Source: Selenomonadaceae bacterium (GTDB taxonomy: Bacteria > Bacillota > Negativicutes > Selenomonadales > Selenomonadaceae). From it: a stretch of 64,000 bases of DNA. The stretch covers positions 1-64,000 of the forward strand of contig JAFUXN010000083.1 of assembly GCA_017477125.1 (NCBI GenBank), read 5' to 3'. This document shows positions 8,415 through 16,954 of the stretch, one piece after another. The notes below the pieces were generated by a model that saw nothing but the letters and a program-made list of their open reading frames with translations, made no database searches and was not told the origin of the DNA. The stretch's first letter is position 1. Each line of letters opens with the position of its first letter. Made by a program: the position numbers and the translations under genes.

Positions 8415-9873
8415 TCATTCATAACGAATTGTAATTTTTATCCCATCATCTCTACCGTTTGTGGTTTTGGCAAAGCTGTTTTGGAATATCAACAGTGCCG
8501 GAAGACCATCTTGAGATTTTATCCGATAGTATCTGCTGACAATCGTATTTCCATCGATGTCCGGTTCATGAATATTGCCATACTCATGATTAAACGGTAT
8601 GGCTTCGTCAACGTAGTAAACATCATGAACGACACCGGGTTCAAAATGCCTGCTTTTTATGCCGCGCGGAGTCATGACAAAATGAGGAGAATCGCTCGAA
8701 GTCAGAATCACGACCTTGTTGTTTTTAAAACCGATTTTCATCGATACGTAGGTGAAAAGGAGCGTACCATCTTGAGTGGTTTCTTGCATTAACGGGTCGC
8801 CCATCTTTTTTATAACCGAATCATAAGCGCCCATACATAATTTTTTTACGTATCTCGGAGACATCGTAACCATGTCGAAACAGGTAATTGGCAATGATCT
8901 GCTCCTCTTCTGACAGATCGTTGAGATCATACTTGGAGCCGTCGAATGCCACGGATTTGTCGATTGCCTCAAACGGCGGACGCTGAATCGAAGGATTGTA
9001 TCTCTCATACAGATGCCACAGTTTATGCGTTCCAATGATACTTTCGAGTATTCCCTTTGTCTCATCGGATTGCATAAAAGCATCGTAGGTTCTTTTCTTC
9101 ATGATCGACATCTGATATGAGCTCGCATTTATTCTCAACGCGTAGACAAAATCCCCTTTGATGTAAAAGGTTTTTTCATTTTGAGAATAACTCTGAGTGA
9201 TATATCCGTCGTCACCGTAAAAACCCAAACGCCTCAAAATGTCTTTTGCCTCATCAAGTCCGCAGCCGTCGATAGCACGAATGGTGTCCGCAAAAAGTAC
9301 CTCGGCGTCTTCGAGCCTCTCGTAAATCGGTCTGGCTTTGATTTCTTTCTTCAATTCATCCAGGTTCTCGCTTCGAAACAGTTTTTTTTCTTCATCGGTG
9401 TTGTTTGAGATATATTTGGGAGTATCAAAATTGAATATGGTCATCGCAAAAGTCATGCCGTCGGTGTCATTATCAGCCCAGATAATGCCGTACGACAGAG
9501 AGTCTTTTTGAAAAAACATGTCACGCGTCGGGTTAAACTCATTGGCAATCAACTGCAGAATTTGAAGATTGGGCGGCGCAATGGCGTTATATCTCTGCAT
9601 GAACTGCTCGGCGTTTATCGATGAACCGGATTGCGTTAAAGCCTTATTGGAGCCTGCCGTTTCCACCAGCTCAATTTCATTCCGATTGCGTCTGCCGCCG
9701 TTTTTTTGTTCAACGGCAGGCTCTTCGAGCGTTTCAATGTCGGAAGTATCGGCGTCGACGTTGCTTCTTCGCGGCGCCACATTCTGTTGACCGGTGTCGA
9801 CAGGCTTATCTTCTCCGCACCCTGTGACGAGCATGCTCGAGATTGCAAGCAACGCAAATGCCTTTTTGAGCAT
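8415..9873 (-). pseudogene. Lipoprotein gene frameshifted at an A7 run
   Basis: The gene starts at 9873 with AGGAGG upstream and a lipoprotein signal (MLKKAFALLAISSMLVTGCG). The body is rich in charged residues and has no domain I recognise. Frame 1 ends at 8821 just after a run of seven A (minus strand; 8841-8847), giving RKKIMYGRL. With six A the protein continues RKKLCMGAYDSVIKKMGDP and runs on to 8415. That C-terminal part resembles the SmpA/BamE-like pattern of small outer-membrane lipoproteins (G.Y..V...MGDP), but this is only suggestive. Full length would be about 485 aa. The run could mark mutation, sequencing error or transcriptional slippage. It overlaps the 3' end of the RTX-like gene by 68 bp. 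Confidence 0.6.
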
Positions 9874-12846
9874 CGTTCAAGACCTCCTCGAAAGCGCCAA
9901 GCTCCTCACTCGACGGCTCGCTGATGATAGCATTGAGCTCATTGTTGCCGCTCGGCTCGTCGCCGCACATGAACCACGGCTCAATGCTGAAGTCGTCGCT
10001 CGCCAATTGACCGCTCGACGAGGAATTTCTCAACGGATAAGCCGTCGTCGACGTGAAGTTATAGGTTTTGGTATTGCCGTCGGCGTCGGTGATCACGATG
10101 TCCTTCTTCGCCGCCTTTTGGATCGTCAGGCTGCCGTTGGCGAAGTGCAGGATCACATTCTTCTTGCCGTCGACCTCCGCACGTATTACCTCGCCGCTCG
10201 TGATTTGGATCGAATCGGTCTTGGGCTTGAACTTGGTGATCACATCGTCGCCGTCGCCCGAACCGAAGTAAAATTTATCGGCGCCGCTGCCTCCGACCAA
10301 TGTATCATCACTCGAGCCGCCGCCGTAGAGTTTACTGCCGCCCTTCGACGCCGTGATCTTATTGTCATTGTCGTTGCCGATGATCGTAACAAATTTTTTG
10401 GTCTTCGAACCGTTGATGTCGGTGACCGTCGACGCATACGGCTTGGCATTGAACGTGCCCGAGAACGGATTTTTGAGCTGAATCTCCGTCATCTTCGAAT
10501 TGTAACTGACATTATCGGGCAGCTCATCGTCGGGCTCGTAATCGTCATAGAGGCTGTCACTCGGCAGGACGATCGAATCGTTGGTGAAGTCCTCATCGCC
10601 ATAGATGCGCGCCGACGTTTGACCCGCCGCGTTGATGATATTGATCGATTGATTTTTGGCATCGACGAGAGTGATCGAGCCGTCGCCGATCTTGAGAATG
10701 ACATTATCGCCGCTGATCGATGAGCCGGTGATATCGACCCCGACGAGCCTGATCCGATCGTCGGTCGCGTCGAAGTTTTGAATGGTGTCGTTGCCGTTGC
10801 CCGATGCGTAGAGGAACAGATCGGCGCCGTCGGAACCGATGAGAGTATCGTGCCCGCGCCCGCCGTACACGCTCGCCACGTAACCCGAGCCCACGGTACT
10901 CGATTGATTGATCTGAATGAGATCGTCGCGAGCAGAGCCGCGCACCAGAAGCCCGTCGCCCGCATAAGCATTGACGGTGTCGAGCCCGCCGCCGGTGTTG
11001 ACCGTGGCGCGCGAGGTGCCGCTTGCGACGGTGAAGGTGTCGTTGCCGATATTGCCTGCGGCGGTCTGATTGTGCTGAACGGTGATCGAGCTGCCCGAAA
11101 CGACGGTGGTCGGCAGGACGCTCGTGGCGGTGTCGTCGGTGAAATCTTCATTGCCGTAGACATGTGAAGTCGTTCGACCCGCCGCGTTGATGATCATGAT
11201 CGCATTGCCTCGAGCGTCGGGCACTTTGATTGATCCTTCGCCGATATTGAGAATGACATCGTTGCCGCTGAGCGACGAGCTGTCGACATCGCAATGCGTC
11301 AATCTGATCCGATCGGAAGTCGTGTCGAAGTTCCGAAGGATATCATTGCCGTCGCCGTCGGCGTAGAGAAATACATCGGCGCCGCTCGAGCCGATCAAAG
11401 TATCGTCGCCGCGTCCGCCGTAGACGGTTGCGACATCGCCCGAACTGCTGATGCTCGTCTGATTGTTGAGCTGAATGAGCTCGTCGCGAGCGCTGCCGAC
11501 CACGAGCAATTGATCGCCCGCATAAGCGTTGACGGTGTCATAGCCGCCCATCGTGTTGATCGTCGCATTGCGGGTGCCGCTCGTCACGACGAAAGTATCA
11601 TCGCCGAGATTGCCGGCGTATGCGTCGCTGTCGCTGACGTAAATCGAGCCGCCGACAATGTTATCGACGGGCAGGACGGTGGTGGAAGTGTCGTCAACAA
11701 AGTCCTCGGTCTCATAGACGCGGGAGGTCGTCCAACCTGCGGCGTTGGTGATGGTGATCTCCTTGTCCTTGGCATTGCGAATTCTGATCGAGCCGTCGCC
11801 GATGGTGAAGATCACATCGTTGCCGCTGATCGACGAGCTCGTGATGTTGCCGCTCGAAATTCTGATCCGATCCGCCGACGTGTTGAAATTATTGATGGTG
11901 TCGTTGCCGTCGCCCGCCGCGTAGAGGAACACTTCCGATCCGTTCGACGCGATGAGAGTGTCGTGCCCGCCGGCGGTGTTGAGCGTGGTTCGAGTGGTGC
12001 CGCTCGCGACGATGAAAGTGTCGTCGCCGAGATTGCCCGCGTACGCTTGACTGCTGTGCGCGTAGATCGTATCGGCGAGCTCCCCATCGGAATAATTCTT
12101 TGCAAACCACCTCATCATTGTGTAACCGACATAATCATATACATCTCCACCGCCAACAATATATTTCAATCCGTATTGTATGGAAGCGGGCAGAGATTCA
12201 AAGTAGGGGATGTTGGCTCCCAACGCCAACTCGGACAGCTCATTGTGATCGTCATGTTGATCGTCGAAGGACGTCCGAGATCATTTGAGACCGTCCACCT
12301 CACAGGCTCATAGCCATTGCTTTTTATGAACGATAAATTTATTGTGTTGGTGCTTGCCCTCCCGTCAGAAAAATTAACCCCGAGCGACTCTTGGATCAAA
12401 GCAAGAGACTCGGGAACCCACCAATTATAGAGCGCTTTGACGACGCGCTTCTGCTCGTTGATATAGTTTTGAGGAGTGTAGTCGTATGCTTTACCAACCT
12501 GATCGTTCGTCTGCTCGTGATAAGTGATGTTGAACGTCAAGCCGTTGCGCGTAAACGAATTGTATTGAGCGTCGGTGAGATTGACCGCCGCCGTCGCCTC
12601 GGGAATGATCGATTTAGCGGTCTTGGTCGTCGTGCCGCCCGCATCGGAACCCGTGATCGCTCCCGTGTCCTCGTTGTTGCGTCGAACGCCCGACGCTTCC
12701 TCACCCGTTTGATAACTGTTGCTAAGCACGTTGTAATTCTCGATGCCGAACTGCCGCAGCGCTTGCGTCACCGCCTCCGTTCCCGTCGTCGACGATGTTG
12801 TGAGCAACTCGACGAACCGCCTGATGGTTCCCACCGGTGTGGACAT
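9806..12846 (-). pseudogene. Frameshifted RTX-like calcium-binding repeat protein
   Basis: An ATG at 12846 (AAAGGAGAG upstream) opens a frame beginning MSTPVGTIRRFVELL and running to about 12235. The long second frame, one base out of phase, reads ELALGANIPYFESLPASIQ and continues to 9806. A single missing base near 12255-12262 accounts for the break. The second part holds about three long imperfect repeats of about 190 residues, each with GNLGDDTF, GGxDT, YGGRGDDTLIGS and GDGNDTI motifs, typical of secreted calcium-binding beta-roll proteins exported by type I systems. There is no signal peptide, as expected for that route. The N-terminal 230 residues are unfamiliar. Whether the shift is real or an error is unresolved. 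Confidence 0.65.
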
Positions 12847-12916
12847 AAACATCTCTCCTTTCATAACCAAAGTTCGTTTGATTGTGTTTGATTGCGTCTT
12901 TGATTATATCAGAAGC

Positions 12917-12953
12917 GAAAAAAAAAATGTAGCCCTGCAAGCGACATTTTTTT
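12917..12953 (-). terminator. Terminator after the DUF499 gene
   Basis: A-rich AAAAAAATGT (12920-12929) and ACATTTTTTT (12943-12952) form a stem around a 13-base loop, with T runs on both sides. It sits 18 bp beyond the stop of the DUF499 gene and could also serve the opposite strand. Confidence 0.5.
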
Positions 12954-12970
12954 TAGCTGACAAAAAAAGT

Positions 12971-15900
12971 TCAGCGCTCGAACCGAATGGTCTTCGCCTT
13001 CAATTGTTGAGCGTTGTCGGCGAGCGCTTTACGTTCGGGCTCGGGTATTCCGTTCGGCACCCGACTCTCGATCACAAATTCCAATTTCACCTCCGCATCG
13101 TCCAAGCTCATCAGTATCTCAACGATCTCGTCCATGCACCGCTCGACGTCTCGTCGCGCTCGATCGATTCCTACGTCCAACGTCACGGTGAACCTCGTCG
13201 GATCGGGCTCAACATATTCTTCCGTTTCATCGATCGGCTCCGGCTCCTCCGTCGTGTCGTCAACCGTCACATCATCGTCCGCGCGGAGTTGAGCTTCAGC
13301 CTCCTCTCGTCGCACCACCAGCTCATCAAGCGATCCGATCTCGATCGACTGCCCGAATCTCAAATCCGCATATTCGCCCGTAAGCTCGTCAAAGTGATCC
13401 GCCAGCCCGAAAAATCCCTCGAGCACCCCCTCGCGCACCGCGTCCATCAACACCTTACGATCATACAGCCGCGGCGCATACAGATATTGAGTAAAGTACT
13501 CCCACAGATCGCGCAACGTCACCCGCGGCGATCGCTTGAATAAATGCTTGTCAAGCTCGTTCGACAGCGTCCCCGCCGAGTAGGTTCGCACCACCGTTTC
13601 GAAATCCGTCAGCCTCTTGGTCAACGCATCGATGTTATTCATTTGCGCACACTGCAGATCAATCGCGCGCCAATCGATCTCCCGATCCGTCTCCTCTATC
13701 AACGTCGGCTCGATCAACATGCAATACGCCATCGATATCTGCGTCTTCACGCTCTTGTCGAGATCGTTGACGTTCTTCTCAACCTCCTCGATCTGCTTGC
13801 GATCAAGATTGCGATCCTCCCGCTCGTCCGATAACTTTGTCCACGCCATCAGCCGACGTTGCAACTTCTTCAGCGAATCGATGCCCGCCTTCTCGCCCGC
13901 CAAGAACAACAGCATATTTTTGTTTCGACGGATCGTCCCGTCCTTGCATTGGCTCAATATCCGCTCCGTCGCCTTGAAATATTCCGCCTGCGTCCGTCGA
14001 GCGAACGGCAACGACGGCGGCGTCACTATCAACTGCACATACGGTTCATCGGGTACCTTCGAAGGCTCGACGGTGATGAGCTTCTTCTTGAACAAATGGC
14101 TGACGTTGATTTCTTTCTTGATCCGCTCGACCAGATACCAATCGACATCGTCCGCGCTGATGTTCTGCTCGAGCTGCTCCGCCACCTTCCTCAACGTCGG
14201 GCGATTGTCGAACCAACTGTGCGTCTCATTCGAGTACATGTATATCAGATTGCTCTTCAACGTAACCAGCATGTCTCTGAACTTCGACGAGCTCTCGGAC
14301 GGCATCAACACCCCCAACATGATCTGTTTCTGATCGAGCCCGCGCACGTTTTGCCCTCGAGCCGTCGGCGCACTCCCCATGAAGATCGTTCGCGTCAACC
14401 GTCGCGCCACCTGCATCTGCAGTTTTTGAGCGTCGTTCTCCAAGCGTCGCGGCTCCGAATCCTTGCCGTCGATCTCGCTGTTGATGATCGCCGACCAATT
14501 GCTCGGCAGATACCTCACCAGTTCATTGCTCACGTCCGACTCGCTCAACGGGATCGACCCGGGCATGATCATCGGGTGCTTGTCGCGGTACGCCCACAGC
14601 TTGTGCACGATCTTCGCCATCAATTGAAGTACGCCCCTCGTCTTCTGAAACGTCTCGATCGTCGCCCAACGCTCATACAACAGATCAAACAGTTGAGGAT
14701 GAATCGGATAGCACGCCTTCAGCCGATTGACATACCGAACCTCGCGCGTTTGGATCGGAAACGTCTGCTTGCCCTTCCGATACATCGTCGCAAACGCCGC
14801 GCATATCTCGTCGCGCTCCTTCTCTCGACGACACGGTTGAAACAATCGGCGCCGCACGATCTCAAAACTCTCATGCGCCTCGACGGGACTCCACACCGAT
14901 TGCAACCGTCCGAAATGCTTCTCGATCGTTCGAAGGACTTCCCGACCGCCGTCGCCCTCTCCGATCTCAATGTCCGATTGCGGCAACGATACTACCAACA
15001 TGCTCCTCGCGCTCAACTTAACCGCTTCCGCCAACTCATGCAGGAAGTTGATGAAAGCATCGTACCTGCCGCTCGCGATGTTCGCCTCGGTGTATAACTT
15101 CTTGCCGTACTCAACCAGCTCGTCCATCAAGATCAAGCACGCCCCGCAACCGTCGAGGAATAATCGCAATGCACTCGTGCCCGGCGATACTCCCTTCTCG
15201 TCGTTCAATTGTATGTGCTCGCGATAGAGATCAAACTTCCCCGCCGCTCGAGCCAACTGCGAAAATATCTCGCCCATCAACGTATGCGCCTGCACGCCCT
15301 CGAGCTCGGCAATGTCCTTCGCGCGTTCGGTGTTGAGGTCGGTGCCCACCACCACCGCGATGCAAATGTCCTCGGGCATGTCTTTGATCTGCGCGTCGAT
15401 CAACAAGTCCTGCACGCTCTTGTCGACCTTCAACGGATTGTACCGACGGTTGAACAGATGATACAGCGCCATCATCGAATGCGTTTTGCCGCCGCCGAAC
15501 GACGTCTTGACTTCGATGATCGGCTCGCCGTCGCCGTTGACCAACCGATCGATCGCCTCCATCAACAGCCGACGCATGCCCGCCGTCATGTACGTTCGAT
15601 TGAAAAACTCCGTCGCGTCCTGATATTCCGATCGAGTGCTCATGCCCGCCGCCACCTGCGCCAGATCGGCGGCGAAATCCGATTGCTTGCTCGTGCCGTT
15701 GCGGACGTCGGCGTTGGGCTCCATGATCTCACACCAGCTCGGGTAATCGCCCTCGACTTGGAAGAACAATTGATCGTCGTCGTCGGGCGTATCGATCGGG
15801 TGTTGAGCTTGAAAGCGTTGAAGTTGAGCGCGGAGCTCTTTGGCAGCCTCCTCGTCGATCGGATTACAGAACAACGACATGGTATCGAGCGCGCGCATGA

Positions 15901-16267
15901 CGTACGCATCGTTGAACTTATCGAGCTCGGTATGCGCCCAACAGTTTCGGATCGTCACCAGCTCGCCGAGCCAAGCCTTCTGCGCGTCGCTCATCTTATC
16001 GCGGAAGAGCTCCCGCCAATTCTTATTGATGACGATCGAACACAGCGGCACGTCCATGGCATTGGTGAACGTCTCGTAATTGCCGGCGCGGGGCAGGTTG
16101 CGACGTTGATCGGGCATCAGCACGTCGAGCACGCCGCGTTGCCACCAGTCCGCTCGATAATACTTCGACAGCGTTTGACCGACGAAGCCGGCGAGCAAAG
16201 GCAGCAGCGTGTTGTTCATCGCGCGCCCGACCGTCTCATGGTTCTCTCTCAAATTGTCATTGCTCAT
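12971..16267 (-). CDS. HEPN-DUF499 ATPase of a putative anti-phage module
   Basis: This 1098-aa protein matches the COG1483/DUF499 ATPase family found in defence islands beside DUF1156 methyltransferases. The N terminus (about residues 1-150) looks like a Swt1-type HEPN domain, with R107-N-C-W-A-H112 matching the RxxxxH catalytic motif of HEPN RNases. The ATPase part has TSFGGGKTHS (Walker A, K261) and LILMDELVEYGKK (Walker B). The long middle and the acidic linker before the C-terminal 80 residues have no domain I can name. ATG 16267 overlaps the hepT stop by 11 bp and is chosen because the conserved sequence begins there. It is the last gene of an operon after the DUF1156 gene, mntA and hepT. 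The role in phage defence is inferred from family context. Confidence 0.85.
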   Translation of the reverse strand: MSNDNLRENHETVGRAMNNTLLPLLAGFVGQTLSKYYRADWWQRGVLDVLMPDQRRNLPRAGNYETFTNAMDVPLCSIVINKNWRELFRDKMSDAQKAWLGELVTIRNCWAHTELDKFNDAYVMRALDTMSLFCNPIDEEAAKELRAQLQRFQAQHPIDTPDDDDQLFFQVEGDYPSWCEIMEPNADVRNGTSKQSDFAADLAQVAAGMSTRSEYQDATEFFNRTYMTAGMRRLLMEAIDRLVNGDGEPIIEVKTSFGGGKTHSMMALYHLFNRRYNPLKVDKSVQDLLIDAQIKDMPEDICIAVVVGTDLNTERAKDIAELEGVQAHTLMGEIFSQLARAAGKFDLYREHIQLNDEKGVSPGTSALRLFLDGCGACLILMDELVEYGKKLYTEANIASGRYDAFINFLHELAEAVKLSARSMLVVSLPQSDIEIGEGDGGREVLRTIEKHFGRLQSVWSPVEAHESFEIVRRRLFQPCRREKERDEICAAFATMYRKGKQTFPIQTREVRYVNRLKACYPIHPQLFDLLYERWATIETFQKTRGVLQLMAKIVHKLWAYRDKHPMIMPGSIPLSESDVSNELVRYLPSNWSAIINSEIDGKDSEPRRLENDAQKLQMQVARRLTRTIFMGSAPTARGQNVRGLDQKQIMLGVLMPSESSSKFRDMLVTLKSNLIYMYSNETHSWFDNRPTLRKVAEQLEQNISADDVDWYLVERIKKEINVSHLFKKKLITVEPSKVPDEPYVQLIVTPPSLPFARRTQAEYFKATERILSQCKDGTIRRNKNMLLFLAGEKAGIDSLKKLQRRLMAWTKLSDEREDRNLDRKQIEEVEKNVNDLDKSVKTQISMAYCMLIEPTLIEETDREIDWRAIDLQCAQMNNIDALTKRLTDFETVVRTYSAGTLSNELDKHLFKRSPRVTLRDLWEYFTQYLYAPRLYDRKVLMDAVREGVLEGFFGLADHFDELTGEYADLRFGQSIEIGSLDELVVRREEAEAQLRADDDVTVDDTTEEPEPIDETEEYVEPDPTRFTVTLDVGIDRARRDVERCMDEIVEILMSLDDAEVKLEFVIESRVPNGIPEPERKALADNAQQLKAKTIRFER

Positions 16268-16658
16268 GTTGATCTCCTTGGTCGTAAATGATTGCTTCCT
16301 CCTCGAGCTCCGCGCGGAGGCTCCGACATCTCGCATTGAGCTCCGGCACCTCTTTGCGCATGATCGTCCACAAACTCTTCTTCTTGACGGAAGCATAATC
16401 ATGGAAAATCCGATTGCGCAACCCAATAATCTGACGCCACGGCACATTGGTATGCACGGCTTTAAATTCTTTCGTCAGCTTGTTGACGTGCTCACCGATT
16501 TGCCCAACATAAAATGCACAGGCATCAAAGACCGTCCGATGTTCTTGAATGTCAAACCGATCGTAGTCGTCATCGAAAGCCATCAACGCATTCTCGATCG
16601 CATCGCAGTAGAACACGATCCACTTGAGCATGTCCTTATCATTGAGCGTATCCGTCAT
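16257..16658 (-). CDS. hepT: HepT-like HEPN ribonuclease toxin
   Basis: The 133-aa product belongs to the HepT/DUF86 family: an all-helical HEPN protein with the catalytic motif R81-NRIF-H86-D-Y88 (RX4HXY). HepT cleaves RNA and is held in check by its nucleotidyltransferase partner MntA, which adds AMP to the tyrosine of this motif. The gene overlaps mntA by 20 bp and the DUF499 gene by 11 bp, showing translational coupling within one operon. Finding this pair between a DUF1156 methyltransferase and a DUF499 ATPase suggests that it guards, or is a component of, the surrounding defence cassette. Confidence 0.9.
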   Translation of the reverse strand: MTDTLNDKDMLKWIVFYCDAIENALMAFDDDYDRFDIQEHRTVFDACAFYVGQIGEHVNKLTKEFKAVHTNVPWRQIIGLRNRIFHDYASVKKKSLWTIMRKEVPELNARCRSLRAELEEEAIIYDQGDQHEQ

Positions 16659-16938
16659 AGATCAGTACCTCGTTCTCCTGCATGTATCGACGCGATCTCT
16701 CACGAACGTCGGCGCGATCAATCAACGAGATCGGCACCCCCAAACTGTCTTCGAGATCGATGTACACTCCGCCATATTCCCAACCATGGAACTCGCCGCC
16801 CTCGATGCAAAGATCAACATCGGATTGCTCGTCCGCCTCCCCGCGCGCGTACGACCCGAACAACCACATTCGATCGATCTTGTAGTGCTCGCAGATCGGA
16901 CGCACTCGCTCTTTGATCTCCTCTATCGTCAACATCAT
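16639..16938 (-). CDS. mntA: MntA-like minimal nucleotidyltransferase antitoxin
   Basis: This protein of about 99 aa is a minimal nucleotidyltransferase with the GSX10DXD motif: G28-S29, then D40 and D42. In characterised pairs MntA AMPylates the HepT active-site tyrosine and neutralises it. The start at 16938 follows GGGGGTGACG; a second ATG at 16935 is equally possible, while longer in-frame starts run into the preceding DUF1156 gene. It begins 16 bp after that gene's stop and overlaps hepT by 20 bp. The GSYARGEADEQSDVDL stretch and pairing with HepT make the call secure. Confidence 0.9.
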   Translation of the reverse strand: MMLTIEEIKERVRPICEHYKIDRMWLFGSYARGEADEQSDVDLCIEGGEFHGWEYGGVYIDLEDSLGVPISLIDRADVRERSRRYMQENEVLIYDGYAQ

Positions 16939-16954
16939 CGTCACCCCCAATCGA

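Noticed and set aside
8415-9083. A separate 222-aa gene downstream of the large lipoprotein
   Set aside because: Only its part after the A7 run looks like real protein; the upstream part is a shadow of the lipoprotein frame, so I treat it as the continuation of that gene.
9806-12229. Phage tail fibre
   Set aside because: The GGxGxDT-type repeats and lack of other phage genes fit an RTX-like secreted protein better.
12166-12870. A separate 234-aa protein before the RTX-like gene
   Set aside because: Its last 20 residues look random, and the next frame continues coherently after a one-base shift, so it is the 5' part of one gene.
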